64,000 nucleotides of DNA from Desulfovibrionales bacterium (GTDB taxonomy: Bacteria > Desulfobacterota > QYQD01). Made by a program: the position numbers and the translations under genes. The notes beneath the pieces are model-generated. The model worked only from the letters and a program-made list of their open reading frames with translations, did no database searches and had not been told where the DNA came from. The stretch lies in contig JAQURM010000001.1 in NCBI GenBank assembly GCA_028715605.1, positions 171,001-235,000 on the forward strand, given 5' to 3'. Shown piece after piece: positions 38,344 to 48,364 of the stretch. Numbering within the stretch: position 1 is the first letter of the stretch; each line of letters starts with the position of its first letter.

Positions 38344-40833
38344 ATGGCCCTGATCATTGAAGCAGCCCCGGCCCTACCTGTCTTTAAGACCTTCCACTAT
38401 CTTGTCCCGGCTGAACTGGAGGAAGACATACAACCAGGGCTGCGTGTGCTTATACCCGTAGGGTTACGCACCGTTACCGGTTATGTCCTGGGCACCGTGG
38501 CCTCTTCAGACCGGCCGGAACTGAAAGAGATCCTGGATATACTGGATGAGCGGCCCCTCTTTCCTCCCGGCCTCCTTCGCCTTTTTGAGTGGATGGCACG
38601 CTATTATCATTATCCCCTGGGTAAGGTGATAGAGTCGGCCCTGCCAGCCGGCCTGAATGTATCCAGCCGGCGGTTGTTGATTCTTACCGGGACCGGGCAG
38701 CGTGCTCTGGCCGCAGATACGCATCCGCCAGAGGGAGGCGGACATCTGCGACCGGAGTGTAAGGAAAAAAATATCTCTCAAGAGATCCTCTCCGTTTTGA
38801 GTCTTTTTCGGGGGGAAAAACCAGTCGCGGTCCCGGCTATTGAAAAAATTTTTCCGGGCGCCGGCCGCCATTTAATCCCCGGCCTGGTTGATAAAGGCCT
38901 CCTCGCCTGGAAAGAGGTCGTGGAACGACCGCGCACCAGGCTTAAAGAGGAGCGCATGGTAAGGCTCACCGGAAAAGCTTCGGAAAAACCCTTATCCGGC
39001 GATGAAGAGGCCATCCTTACCTATCTGCGGGAGCAAGGAGAGGTTCCGGTAAAGAGACTCGGGGCCTCCATGCCCCACCTGACAAAGAGATGGAAAAAAC
39101 TGGAGAAGACCGGCCTTATCTCCTTCTCCAGGGCTATTATTTACAGAGATCCGTTCAGCGCCGAGGGCTTCTGGTATAGACGCCCTGCCACCCTGACGGC
39201 CGAACAGAAACAGGCCGTTGAAGATATCACCAGGGCCCTCTCCAGCCATGAATTTTCTGCCCATGTCCTCCACGGGGTCACGGCAAGCGGAAAGACAGAG
39301 GTGTACCTGAGGGCCGCCGAGGCGGCCCTGGCTCAAGGAAAGGACTGCATAATTCTTGTCCCTGAGATCGCCTTGACTGCCTATCTGGAGGCGGCCTTCA
39401 TCTCATGTTTCGGGGATAAGGTAGCCGTCCTGCACAGCGCCCTATCCCCCGGCGAAAAGTTCGATCAATGGCTGCACATACTGGAAGGAAAGGCCCGAAT
39501 AGTCATCGGCGCCCGTTCGGCTGTATTTGCGCCTCTTTCCTCCCTGGGCCTGATCGTGGTGGATGAGGAACACGACAGCTCCTATAAGCAGGAAGACAAG
39601 CTCCGTTATCATGGCCGGGATGTGGCCGTAATGCGTGGCCGTCTGGAGAAAGCGGTGGTTATTTTGGGTTCGGCCACTCCCTCCATACAAAGTGTATTTA
39701 ATGTAAAATCAGGACGTTATGGATACCTGGCGCTGACCAGGCGGGTTGAAGAGAGGGCGTTGCCGGAGGTGTCTGTTATCGATATGCGCAGCCCCGGGTC
39801 ACAGACCGGGGCCGGCAGGGCAATCTTTTTCCCGGAACTCCTTGATGCCATAGAAGATAACCTGCAAAAGAAGGAGCAAACCCTTATCTTTCTTAACCGT
39901 CGGGGCTACTCGCCTTCCATGCAATGCAACTCCTGCGGTCAGGTCCTGATCTGCCCTAATTGCAGTGTTTCTCTGACCCATCATCTGTCTGAACAGACCC
40001 TCCTTTGCCATTATTGCGGCTATTCAGTCCCGGCGCTTCCGGCCTGTCCGGCCTGTGGTGGTATTAATGTCAGGTCGATCGGCTGGGGGACGGAACGTAT
40101 TGAAGCGGAACTAAAAACGCTTTTCTCGGAGGCGCGTATAGCCCGTCTGGATCGGGATACAACCACCCGGAAAAGGGCGCACCATGGTATTTTGCGAGCT
40201 GTTCAAAAAAGGGAGATAGATATCCTGGTAGGCACACAGATGGTGACCAAGGGGCATGATTTTCCTTATATTACCCTGGTTGGCGTGATTTCCGCCGACC
40301 TGTCTCTGAACCTGCCGGACTTTCGGGCGGCGGAAAAGACCTTCCAACTTTTAGCTCAGGTGGCAGGCCGGGCCGGTCGAGGGGAAAGGCCGGGAAAGGT
40401 TATAATCCAGACCTATAACCCGGATCACTACAGTATTATTAAGGCCAAACAGCACGATTTTCCGGGATATTATGAAGAAGAGATTGCCCTTCGCCGGGCG
40501 CTCGGGTATCCACCTTTTGTGCGCCTGATTAACCTCTTGCTGGAGAGCAACAGCCAAATCAAGGTCAAGGATTATGCCCGGGAGATGAGCCTGCGGGCGC
40601 ATGCACTTTTGCAAAAAAACATGGATTGGCTGGATACCGTGGAAATCCTTGGGCCAGCCCCGGCGCCGCTCTTCAAAATAAGAGGAAAGTTTCGGTATCA
40701 GATGTTTTTGAAGGGTCTCAAGGTTGGGCCGCTACATGCCTACACTAATGGTCTTCTCGAATATCTTAAGGCAAAACCTCCCGTCTCAGGTGTCAAATTG
40801 ATTATAGACGTTGACCCCGAAAGCATGTTATAA
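38344..40833 (+). CDS. priA: Primosomal protein N' (PriA helicase)
   Basis: Restarts stalled replication forks by loading the replicative helicase. At 829 aa it has the full layout: N-terminal DNA-binding domain (residues 1-100), winged helix, SF2 helicase lobe with GVTASGKTEVY and VVDEEHDSS, the zinc-binding insert with CNSC, CPNC, CHYC and CPAC, and the second lobe with QVAGRAGRGERPGKV. Its ATG is one base after the galU stop. def follows after about 95 bp containing short inverted repeats. Confidence 0.95.
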   Translation: MALIIEAAPALPVFKTFHYLVPAELEEDIQPGLRVLIPVGLRTVTGYVLGTVASSDRPELKEILDILDERPLFPPGLLRLFEWMARYYHYPLGKVIESALPAGLNVSSRRLLILTGTGQRALAADTHPPEGGGHLRPECKEKNISQEILSVLSLFRGEKPVAVPAIEKIFPGAGRHLIPGLVDKGLLAWKEVVERPRTRLKEERMVRLTGKASEKPLSGDEEAILTYLREQGEVPVKRLGASMPHLTKRWKKLEKTGLISFSRAIIYRDPFSAEGFWYRRPATLTAEQKQAVEDITRALSSHEFSAHVLHGVTASGKTEVYLRAAEAALAQGKDCIILVPEIALTAYLEAAFISCFGDKVAVLHSALSPGEKFDQWLHILEGKARIVIGARSAVFAPLSSLGLIVVDEEHDSSYKQEDKLRYHGRDVAVMRGRLEKAVVILGSATPSIQSVFNVKSGRYGYLALTRRVEERALPEVSVIDMRSPGSQTGAGRAIFFPELLDAIEDNLQKKEQTLIFLNRRGYSPSMQCNSCGQVLICPNCSVSLTHHLSEQTLLCHYCGYSVPALPACPACGGINVRSIGWGTERIEAELKTLFSEARIARLDRDTTTRKRAHHGILRAVQKREIDILVGTQMVTKGHDFPYITLVGVISADLSLNLPDFRAAEKTFQLLAQVAGRAGRGERPGKVIIQTYNPDHYSIIKAKQHDFPGYYEEEIALRRALGYPPFVRLINLLLESNSQIKVKDYAREMSLRAHALLQKNMDWLDTVEILGPAPAPLFKIRGKFRYQMFLKGLKVGPLHAYTNGLLEYLKAKPPVSGVKLIIDVDPESML

Positions 40834-40927
40834 ATAGCTTACAGTGCCCAGCACTCAGTAACCAGCCAGGCAGAGGTGAATTTTCTCTGAAAGCTGACCA
40901 CTGAGGGCTGATAGCTACGTGAATTTT

Positions 40928-41440
40928 ATGGCTATACGCAAGATTATCACCTACCCACACCCGGTTCTAAAACAAGTGGCGGAGCCGGTGAAGAAGATAA
41001 CGTCTGAGATTCTGGCATTGGTCGCTGACATGGCGGAGACCATGTATGCGGCTCCGGGAATTGGACTGGCCGCTAACCAGATCGGTGTCCTGAAAAGGGT
41101 CCTTGTCTTTGATTTGTCCAGGGAAGGCGAAAATAAGAAATTAACGGCCTTGATTAACCCGGAGATCATCCGGGCAGAAGACGAGACCACCTATGAAGAG
41201 GCCTGTTTGAGTGTTGTTGACTATTCTGCCGAGGTCAGGCGCAGCGCCAGGGTCAAGGTGGGGGCCTTGAATCTCGAAGGGCAGCCGATAGAGGTCGAAG
41301 GCGAAGGGCTCCTGGCCATCTGTCTTCAGCACGAGATCGACCACCTGAACGGTATCCTTTATATCGACCGTATCAGCAGCCTCAAAAGGTCGCTCTACAA
41401 ACGTCGCCTCAAAAAAATCCTTAAGGTAGAAGCATTATGA
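40928..41440 (+). CDS. def: Peptide deformylase
   Basis: Removes the formyl group from nascent protein N-termini. At 170 aa it has the three motifs of type 1 enzymes: GIGLAANQIG (G-x-G-x-A-A-x-Q), EACLSV (E-x-C-L-S) and QHEIDHLNG (H-E-x-x-H). ATG 40928 starts MAIRKIITYPHP; an upstream in-frame GTG at 40919 would add three residues, with no site. It overlaps fmt by 4 bp, the common bacterial pair. Confidence 0.95.
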   Translation: MAIRKIITYPHPVLKQVAEPVKKITSEILALVADMAETMYAAPGIGLAANQIGVLKRVLVFDLSREGENKKLTALINPEIIRAEDETTYEEACLSVVDYSAEVRRSARVKVGALNLEGQPIEVEGEGLLAICLQHEIDHLNGILYIDRISSLKRSLYKRRLKKILKVEAL

Positions 41441-42384
41441 ATCCGCCGCGTTGGCGGGTAGTCTTCATGGGAACACCGTCATTCGCTGTGCCCTCCCTGG
41501 AGGCCCTCATCCATTGTGGCGGAGTAGAAGTTGCAGCGGTGGTCACTCAACCGGACCGGCCTAAAGGACGAGGTCTGGCCGTCGCCCCTCCCCCGGTCAA
41601 GGTCCTGGCCGAACAGTCAAAAGTCCCTGTCCTCCAGCCGGAGAAGATACGCACAGAAGATTTTCTTGGCGGGATGCGAAAACTGGCCCCGGAGGTCATA
41701 ATTGTGGTGGCCTATGGTAAGATCCTGCCCGCGGAACTACTGGCCATACCGCGGCGCGGCGCCATCAATGTCCATGCCTCTCTCCTGCCCAAATACCGGG
41801 GGGCCGCCCCTATTCAGCAGGCCTTAATAAACGGGGAAGAAATAACCGGTGTAACCATTATGCAACTGGATGAAGGCATGGATACCGGCCCGATTCTTCT
41901 CATGGAGGAGACTAAAATTGATGCAACGGATACGGCGGGTACATTGCATGATCGCCTGGCGGGCCTTGGAGCCAAGGCCCTCATCAAAACCCTTGACGGC
42001 CTCCAGAAAGGCACTATTATACCAAGGCCGCAGCCAAAAGCCGGGGTTTCTTGCGCCCCAATGTTAAAAAAAGAAGACGGGCGAATCGATTGGCGGCAGC
42101 CGGCCGTAAAGATTTTTAATCTTATCCGGGGCCTTGACCCCTGGCCTGGTTCTTATTCATACTGGCGAGGCAAGCTCTGTCATCTTTATAAGCCGCGCCT
42201 TATCGGGGGGGCAGAAAAAAAGGCGCCGGGGGAGATAGTCCAGGCGGATGATTCCGGATTCCTGGTTGCCACGGGCAGGGATTATATCCTTATCACCGAG
42301 ATCAAGATCGAAGGCGGCCGGCGGATGGCCGTAGCGGATTTCCGCCGGGGCCATAAGATAGATATAGGCGAAAAACTGAACTAA
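41437..42384 (+). CDS. fmt: Methionyl-tRNA formyltransferase
   Basis: Adds the formyl group to initiator Met-tRNA. The protein, 315 aa, begins with VVFMGTPSFAVPSLEAL, has the catalytic segment INVHASLLPKYRGAAPIQQALI and LDEGMDTGPIL, and carries the C-terminal tRNA-binding domain. It overlaps def by 4 bp and shares one base with the DUF116 gene (ATGA/TAATG-type junctions), so all three are translated together. Confidence 0.95.
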   Translation: MNPPRWRVVFMGTPSFAVPSLEALIHCGGVEVAAVVTQPDRPKGRGLAVAPPPVKVLAEQSKVPVLQPEKIRTEDFLGGMRKLAPEVIIVVAYGKILPAELLAIPRRGAINVHASLLPKYRGAAPIQQALINGEEITGVTIMQLDEGMDTGPILLMEETKIDATDTAGTLHDRLAGLGAKALIKTLDGLQKGTIIPRPQPKAGVSCAPMLKKEDGRIDWRQPAVKIFNLIRGLDPWPGSYSYWRGKLCHLYKPRLIGGAEKKAPGEIVQADDSGFLVATGRDYILITEIKIEGGRRMAVADFRRGHKIDIGEKLN

Positions 42385-43148
42385 TGTCTGAAGAAAAGTC
42401 ACATAAGATTTTATTTGTTAGTCTGCTTTTCGTAACCTGCGCCTTATTTTTTCTGGTTGCTGTCCTTCTCTGGTGGATACCATACGTGGGATTGGCCAAT
42501 ATCCATCGTGCTCTTCCTGCTCTGCTGGCCGTTTTCTTTGGCACCCTGCTTTTATTAGTAGTGGGGGGCATCTTTTCCATCGTACTAACCCTGATTTTCA
42601 GGAAGGACCTTTTACTCTCCAAACGTCTGCGCGGCGCGGTAATCAAGGTTATCTTTCCTGTTTTGATATTAGTCGGCAAGCTCTTCGGCATCTCGAAAGA
42701 AAAAATCCAACATGCCTTTGTAGAAGTAAATAATGATATAGTCATAGCCCAGGTCAGCCATATCAGGCCTGAACGCCTACTCCTCCTTATGCCACACTGC
42801 CTCCAGAACTATGACTGTAAGGTAAAGATCACCGGGAATGCGGACAACTGTAAGCGTTGCGGGCTGTGCAAGATCAAAGATCTGGTGGAAATGGCAGAGA
42901 CTTACCATGTCGGTCTTTCTGTGGCTACCGGCGGCACTATTGCCCGTCGCATTGTGGTAGAAAAGAAACCACGGCTTATAATCGCCGTGGCCTGCGAAAG
43001 GGATCTGACCAGCGGCATTCAGGACAGCTATCCCGTGCCGGTTTACGGAATATTTAATATTCGGCCTTATGGACCGTGTTTTAATACCCAGCTGGACCTG
43101 AAAAAGGTGGAAAAGGCCATGCTCCATTTCCTGCAGGGAGGGGCATAA
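42384..43148 (+). CDS. DUF116 membrane protein
   Basis: A 254-aa protein with two N-terminal transmembrane segments (LFVSLLFVTCALFFLVAVLL and LLAVFFGTLLLLVVGGIF), then a cytoplasmic DUF116 domain with cysteines in LMPHCLQNYDC, NCKRCGLCK and ACERD, and NIRPYGPCFN near the end. The cysteine pattern suggests a metal or Fe-S centre. DUF116 is typical of anaerobes and often sits with fmt and rsmB; its activity is not known. It overlaps both neighbours by one base. Confidence 0.85.
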   Translation: MSEEKSHKILFVSLLFVTCALFFLVAVLLWWIPYVGLANIHRALPALLAVFFGTLLLLVVGGIFSIVLTLIFRKDLLLSKRLRGAVIKVIFPVLILVGKLFGISKEKIQHAFVEVNNDIVIAQVSHIRPERLLLLMPHCLQNYDCKVKITGNADNCKRCGLCKIKDLVEMAETYHVGLSVATGGTIARRIVVEKKPRLIIAVACERDLTSGIQDSYPVPVYGIFNIRPYGPCFNTQLDLKKVEKAMLHFLQGGA

Positions 43149-44503
43149 TGTTTGCCAACCCCCGGCAGGTTGCCCTCGCAGTTCTGGATGAACTGGATAA
43201 AGGGCAAGAGACCCTGGATGCGCTCATGGAAAAGGCATTCCGCAAGCACTTCACCCTGGAAAGGCGGGATCGGGCCTTGACCATGGAACTCGTTTATGGC
43301 GTCCTCAGGCAGCGGGCACGGCTTGACTGGATCATAGACCAATTTTCCAGGACCCCGCGGGAAAAAATTGAGCCGTTGGTTCAAAACGTCTTGCGGCTGG
43401 GGATATATCAGCTCCTTTACATGAATCGCATCCCGCCTTCGGCCGCAGTCAATGAATCTGTGAATCTGGTCAAGGTCAGCCAGCCGGAATGGATCACCCG
43501 TTTTGTAAACGGTGTGCTGCGGGCTGTGGAACGGGGAAGAGAGGAGATCAGGTGGCCTGATCCAAAGGAAGATTTATCGGCCTGGCTGGCGGTAGAGTCC
43601 TCCCATCCGCTATGGCTGGTGGAACGCTGGACGGGACGCTATGGAGCGGATGCGGCCCGTGACTTATGCGAAAGCAACAACAAGATGCCGGTTCTGGCCA
43701 TTCGCACCAATACCCTGCGGTTAAAGCGCGATCAGCTCCTGGAGTTTTTGCGCAAAGAGGTCCCGGGTATTGAGCCTGCCCCCTATTCTCCGGACGGGCT
43801 GATACTAAAGGGCTTTTTTGGCAATATCCTGAAACTTACCGGTTATAAAACCGGCTGGTTCCAGGTGCAGGATGAATCCTCACAGCTTGTTTCCCATCTC
43901 GTCTCGCCCCAGCCCGGTGAGTTAATACTCGATGCCTGCGCCGGTCTGGGGGGAAAAACCACGCACATGGCCCAGATAATGCGCAATCTCGGGCGCATAC
44001 TGGCCCTTGACATCCACGGCGGACGCCTGGAACGGCTCAAAGAAAACTCAACCCGCCTCGGCATCCAGAATATCGAGGTAATCAAAAAAGATGTCACGCA
44101 GTCGCTGGCAGGCCTGGGCGGGAAAAAAATTGATCGTATCTTGGTCGATGCCCCATGTACAGGCCTGGGTGTCATACGGCGCAATCCTGACATCAAATGG
44201 CGCCGCAAGCCGGAGGACCTTGTTTTTATGGCCGAACGGCAGGGACGCCTTCTGGACGAGCTGGCGCCGCTCCTTAAACCCGGGGGTATCCTGGTCTATG
44301 CCACCTGCAGCCTGGAACCGGAGGAGAACGAAGAGGTTATAAAAAACTTCCTGATTCGTCATCCGGAGTTTGAGATAGAAGACCCTGGATCGGTACTGCC
44401 GCAAAAAGCCGGCGAACTGGTGGAAGACAATTTTTTGCGCACCTATCCCAACCGGCATGGGACCGATGGATTTACTGCGGTGCGGATGAAAAAGGGGAGC
44501 TGA
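43148..44503 (+). CDS. rsmB: 16S rRNA m5C967 methyltransferase
   Basis: A 451-aa SAM-dependent RNA cytosine methyltransferase. The N-terminal NusB-like RNA-binding domain occupies residues 1-135. The methyltransferase part has DACAGLGGKTTHMA, VDAPCTGLGVIRRNPDIKW and the catalytic cysteine in ATCSLEPEENEE. Length and layout fit RsmB (Fmu/Sun). The gene lies in the def-fmt run and precedes rpe after 48 bp. Confidence 0.93.
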   Translation: MFANPRQVALAVLDELDKGQETLDALMEKAFRKHFTLERRDRALTMELVYGVLRQRARLDWIIDQFSRTPREKIEPLVQNVLRLGIYQLLYMNRIPPSAAVNESVNLVKVSQPEWITRFVNGVLRAVERGREEIRWPDPKEDLSAWLAVESSHPLWLVERWTGRYGADAARDLCESNNKMPVLAIRTNTLRLKRDQLLEFLRKEVPGIEPAPYSPDGLILKGFFGNILKLTGYKTGWFQVQDESSQLVSHLVSPQPGELILDACAGLGGKTTHMAQIMRNLGRILALDIHGGRLERLKENSTRLGIQNIEVIKKDVTQSLAGLGGKKIDRILVDAPCTGLGVIRRNPDIKWRRKPEDLVFMAERQGRLLDELAPLLKPGGILVYATCSLEPEENEEVIKNFLIRHPEFEIEDPGSVLPQKAGELVEDNFLRTYPNRHGTDGFTAVRMKKGS

Positions 44504-44551
44504 AAGCAGATAGCCGACAGCTAAAGCTAATATGAAAACGAGGTACATTTT

Positions 44552-45208
44552 ATGAAAAAAATTGCGCCATCCATACTTTCCGCTGATTTTAGCCGCCTAG
44601 GAGAAGAAGTTCAGGCGGTAGAGAAGGCCGGGGCTGACCTTATACACATCGATGTCATGGACGGCCATTTCGTCCCCAATATTACCATTGGGCCCCTGGT
44701 GGTCCAGGCGGTCCGTAAGGTGACCGCCCTGCCATTGGATGTACACCTGATGATCTCCAATCCGGATCAATATATAGAGGATTTTTCCCGCGCCGGAAGC
44801 GACATTATTACCGTGCACGTAGAGGCCTGCATCCACTTGAATCGAACGATAAATCTTATCAAAAAGCAGGGGGTCAAGGCCGGTGTAGTCCTCAACCCTG
44901 CCACGTCCCTTTCTGCCTTGGAGTATGTGCTGGAAGAGGTAGATATGGTCTTACTAATGAGTGTTAACCCCGGGTTTGGGGGGCAGTTTTTCATTCCCGG
45001 CGTGGCCCACAAGATAGCCCGGCTACGGGAGATTATTGACGTACGCAACCTCCCGGTGGAAATTGAAGTGGACGGAGGGATAAACTTTGATACGGCCCGA
45101 ATGGTGGCTAAAGCCGGTGCAGATATCTTTGTAGCCGGGTCTGCCATATTCGGCAGCGATGATTATGGCAAGACCATCCAGGCCCTGCGCAAGGCCATAA
45201 CAGTATAG
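44552..45208 (+). CDS. rpe: Ribulose-phosphate 3-epimerase
   Basis: TIM-barrel enzyme of the pentose phosphate pathway that interconverts ribulose-5-P and xylulose-5-P. At 218 aa it starts [20 protein letters not shown], with [23 protein letters not shown] and [13 protein letters not shown], and ends with [10 protein letters not shown] and [11 protein letters not shown] ahead of the ATG is the ribosome-binding site. It ends the priA-to-rsmB run. Confidence 0.96.
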   Translation: MKKIAPSILSADFSRLGEEVQAVEKAGADLIHIDVMDGHFVPNITIGPLVVQAVRKVTALPLDVHLMISNPDQYIEDFSRAGSDIITVHVEACIHLNRTINLIKKQGVKAGVVLNPATSLSALEYVLEEVDMVLLMSVNPGFGGQFFIPGVAHKIARLREIIDVRNLPVEIEVDGGINFDTARMVAKAGADIFVAGSAIFGSDDYGKTIQALRKAITV

Positions 45209-45249
45209 GCGGCCTGTGGTCAGTTGATGGCCTTGAGAAGGAGGATTCT

Positions 45250-45507
45250 ATGCCTATTTTTGAGTATTTCTGTAATGACTGCAAGCAAAAGTCAGAAATT
45301 ATAGTCTTTAAATCTACTGATACCGCAATCTGTCCCCACTGTGGCTCGAAAAGCCTCACCAGGCTTGTTTCTGCCACGTCTTCCCTTACCGGACAACCGG
45401 GCAAAAACCTGCCGGGGAAGGGTGACACGGCCTGCTGCGGCTCTTCGCCCGGTATGGCGGCCGGCTGCGCCGGACCGGGCAGTTGCTGCGGAAAAGTGTA
45501 TAAGTAG
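45250..45507 (+). CDS. FmdB-type zinc ribbon protein
   Basis: An 85-aa protein starting MPIFEYFCNDCKQKSEII. The zinc ribbon has CNDC and CPHC. A glycine- and cysteine-rich tail (CCGSSPGMAAGCAGPGSCCG) follows, as in FmdB/regulatory zinc ribbon proteins of anaerobes. GGAGGA is well placed. It follows rpe on the same strand. Confidence 0.85.
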   Translation: MPIFEYFCNDCKQKSEIIVFKSTDTAICPHCGSKSLTRLVSATSSLTGQPGKNLPGKGDTACCGSSPGMAAGCAGPGSCCGKVYK

Positions 45508-45524
45508 AACGTTATTTCGCAGGG

Positions 45525-46205
45525 CTACTTCCGCGTCAGCCGATGGAGTACTATATGAAACTCTTCATCCTCCGCCCGCATCAACCGCGCCTTGCAGCCA
45601 ATCTTAAAGTCCTTCTGGGCCAGTTCGAAGAACCTGCATGGAGACATGCGACTCTTGTCATGGGCCAAATAGACAATGCCGTCCGGCGCCAGGGCCCTTT
45701 TTAGAAGTTCATAGAGTGGCAGTAAAAGCCTTTCATTGAAAAGCACTTCAGAGCCTATAATATAGTGGTACTTCTTATAGAGGGCGGGTGCACACCAGTC
45801 TAAGGACTGAAAGCGCACCTTATCGAGACCATTGCTCCCGGCGCTGAGCATGGCAAAACAAAGGGCATCCTGGTCGTAATCAGTGATGGTTACCTTATGG
45901 CCGAAGGCCGCGGCAAACAGGCCGGACAGCCCTATGCCGGCCCCGAGCTCCAGCATTTCCTTGCCGTCATCCGGTTCAAGCTGTGCCAGTTCATCGGCCA
46001 GGATAATGGAGGCCTCCCAGATCCTGGCCCAGAAAGGAAATCCGGCCAGGGGATCATCCTGTGAAAACTGTTTCTCCACCAGACGCTTGACATCCCTTAC
46101 CTGGGCTATCTGCAGGGTCTTGCCGCGGACGGTGACCGGCGAGGTCTCGATCCCGAACCGCTCTTCAAGTTCTCTTATTTTGTCTTTTGTAGCCAACCCG
46201 TTCAT
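45525..46205 (-). CDS. Class I SAM-dependent methyltransferase (COG3897-like)
   Basis: A 226-aa methyltransferase. The SAM-binding segment is MLELGAGIGLSGLFAAAFGHKVTITDYD near residue 84. The layout (PFWARIWEASIILADEL before it and YHYIIGSEVLFNERLLLPL after it) resembles the METTL/nicotinamide N-methyltransferase-like branch, which includes protein lysine methyltransferases. The substrate is unknown. It overlaps polX by 4 bp. Confidence 0.8.
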   Translation of the reverse strand: MNGLATKDKIRELEERFGIETSPVTVRGKTLQIAQVRDVKRLVEKQFSQDDPLAGFPFWARIWEASIILADELAQLEPDDGKEMLELGAGIGLSGLFAAAFGHKVTITDYDQDALCFAMLSAGSNGLDKVRFQSLDWCAPALYKKYHYIIGSEVLFNERLLLPLYELLKRALAPDGIVYLAHDKSRMSPCRFFELAQKDFKIGCKARLMRAEDEEFHIVLHRLTRK

Positions 46206-47929
46206 GTTACGTCTCCATCTTTGCGCAAATAGGACATAAGCTCACCATAAGTCATGGTATTCAGAATATCTTCCCTTGTCAGCCAGCCGCGGCGGGCCAC
46301 CGACACACCGAGTGACATAAAATCCATCTGCTCCATAATATGGGCATCGGTGCCGATGGCCAGCTTGCAGCCCTTCTCTTTAGCGGCCCTGGCCTGTATA
46401 TCGTTTAAATCCAGCCGCTTGAAGTAGGCGTTGATCTCCAGCGCCGTGCCTGTTTCTGCGGCCACCCTGATAATTTCCTCCATATCCACGGCGTAGGGCT
46501 CCCTTTCCCCTATGAGGCGGCCGGTGGGATGGGCGATAATATCCACATGCGGGCTTCGCATGGCCGAAGTTATCCGGTGAGTCAGGGTCTTCGCATCCTG
46601 TTTAAAGCCGGTGTGGATGGCCGCTACAACTATATCCAACTGACGCAATATCTCATCTGGATAATCCAGTTTGCCGCTGCTGTCAATATCTACTTCCGTG
46701 CCGCAAAGGAGTTTTACCGGACTCCTTTTTTGGTTGAAGGCGCGAATCTCTTCCATCTTCTTCTGTAAGTCGGAAACAGACACCCCGCCGGCCACCTTAA
46801 GCGAGGGAGAATGGTCGCAGACAGCCACCCAGGAAAGGCCCAGTGAGGCGGCCTTTCGGGCAATCTCGGCGAAAGAGGCGGTCCCGTCACTGTATTTGGA
46901 GTGGACGTGCAGATCTCCTTGAATATCCTCCAGCTCCACCAGAAGCGGCAGTCCCCCGGCCTGGGCCGCCTCTATCTCGCCCCGGTCTTCTCTCAATTCG
47001 GGAGGAATGTAGGGCAGCCCCACGGCCCGGAAGACCTCCTCCTCCGTCCGGCCCCCCAGCCATTTTTCGCCTTTGAATATGCCATATTCGTTGATCTTCA
47101 GCCCCTGACGCACGGCCAGATCCCGAATACGGATATTGTGGGCCTTGGAACCGGTAAAGTAACAAAGGGCAGCGCCCAGACTCTTTGGCTCCACCACCCG
47201 GAGATCGACCGAGATGCCTTCTCTGGTGCGGATGCTGGCCTTTGTTTCACCGCGGGCCGTGATCTCACTCACTAAAGGCAGTGCTGTAAAGACCTCCATG
47301 ACCATTGCCGGTTCATCCGAGGCCACCAACAGATCAATATCCTTGGCCGTCTCCCTTCTGCGCCGGAGACTTCCGGCCAGGTGCACCCGCCCCAGGCGGG
47401 GACACTTTTTGCGCATCATGGCCATTATCTCTTCGGCCACCGGAAGCACTATGCCGACAGGGAGACGTTCCCGGCCTTTTTTGAGGATGGCGATGCCCTT
47501 AAGGATGTTCTCTTCGGTCCTGGCCTTGATCCCGGGTAGGCCCTGTATCTTGTGCTCAACCGCCAGGTTCTCTACCTCCTCTATCGAGGAGACGCCAAAA
47601 TGGTCAAAGAGGAGCTTGGCCGTGCGCGGCCCCACGCCGGGAATGGCCAGAAGAGTGACGATGCCGGACGGAACTTCCTTTTTTAAATCCTCGTAGTCTT
47701 TAAAAGTACCGGTAGTTATAATCTCCTGGATTTTTCCGGCCAGATCCCTGCCGATACCGGCAATGGACTCCAGGCCGCTCCGGGCCGCAACCACGGCAAT
47801 GTCTTCGGTGAGATTCTCTATATTCTGCGCGGCCTTGCGATAGGCGCGAATGCGAAAGGGATTCGCACCCTGTATCTCCAGGATATCGGCTATGCCGTCA
47901 AATACCGCGGCCACTTCCTGATTCTTCAT
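46202..47929 (-). CDS. polX: DNA polymerase/3'-5' exonuclease PolX
   Basis: Family X repair polymerase with a C-terminal PHP domain, 575 aa, the usual bacterial length. N-terminal helix-hairpin-helix units (GIGRDLAGKIQEI, IPGVGPRTAKLLF) are followed by the palm with GRVHLAGSLRRRRETAKDIDLLVAS. The PHP part has DLHVHSKYSDG near residue 340, CDHS and IIAHPTGR, and IGTDAH near the end. It likely works in gap filling. It leads the two-gene unit with the methyltransferase gene. Confidence 0.95.
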   Translation of the reverse strand: MKNQEVAAVFDGIADILEIQGANPFRIRAYRKAAQNIENLTEDIAVVAARSGLESIAGIGRDLAGKIQEIITTGTFKDYEDLKKEVPSGIVTLLAIPGVGPRTAKLLFDHFGVSSIEEVENLAVEHKIQGLPGIKARTEENILKGIAILKKGRERLPVGIVLPVAEEIMAMMRKKCPRLGRVHLAGSLRRRRETAKDIDLLVASDEPAMVMEVFTALPLVSEITARGETKASIRTREGISVDLRVVEPKSLGAALCYFTGSKAHNIRIRDLAVRQGLKINEYGIFKGEKWLGGRTEEEVFRAVGLPYIPPELREDRGEIEAAQAGGLPLLVELEDIQGDLHVHSKYSDGTASFAEIARKAASLGLSWVAVCDHSPSLKVAGGVSVSDLQKKMEEIRAFNQKRSPVKLLCGTEVDIDSSGKLDYPDEILRQLDIVVAAIHTGFKQDAKTLTHRITSAMRSPHVDIIAHPTGRLIGEREPYAVDMEEIIRVAAETGTALEINAYFKRLDLNDIQARAAKEKGCKLAIGTDAHIMEQMDFMSLGVSVARRGWLTREDILNTMTYGELMSYLRKDGDVT

Positions 47930-48085
47930 GGTGCACTCTTGATGATCTCGTAAAAGGCCTTTTCTGTGTTGTCTTGTGGCATTTTTATTTGGGCTGATTG
48001 ATCCTCATTTTAAACAAATGCAATCAATTGATTTCATAGCCATATTATATTTAGATCGTTTAAAAATCGTTTAACTTCACACCCA

Positions 48086-48364
48086 TTAATTCCCAAAAAG
48101 ACGCCGGTCCTTAGAACGCATTTTAATATTACCCTTTTTATCACCCTCTTTTAGAGGTATTATCTCTTTTCCCCCAATGCGCCCCCGGCCAAGGCATTCT
48201 ATTTCTTTGCGGCTTTGGAGATCCCGGAGCACCTTAAGCCTCTGCGGGGCCTGTTTGGTAAAGAGTTCTTGTTTGCCGCGGGCTTCGCTGAGATCGGCAA
48301 GATACCAGGATGTAATCGCCGGTATGGTCTCGGGCTTATTGGAAAACTGCCGCAAAGTATTCAC
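48086..48364 (-). pseudogene. Truncated Fic-family N-terminal fragment
   Basis: A 92-aa open frame. MNTLRQFSNKPETIPAITSWYLADLSEARGKQELF-like content (visible as NKPETIPAITSWYLADL then TKQAPQRLKVL) matches the head of Fic/DOC family proteins, which continue for some 250 more residues to the HPFx(D/E)GNGR motif. No such motif exists here: after LKVLRDLQ the frame becomes basic and unrelated. It is probably a remnant next to the cassette array. Confidence 0.5.
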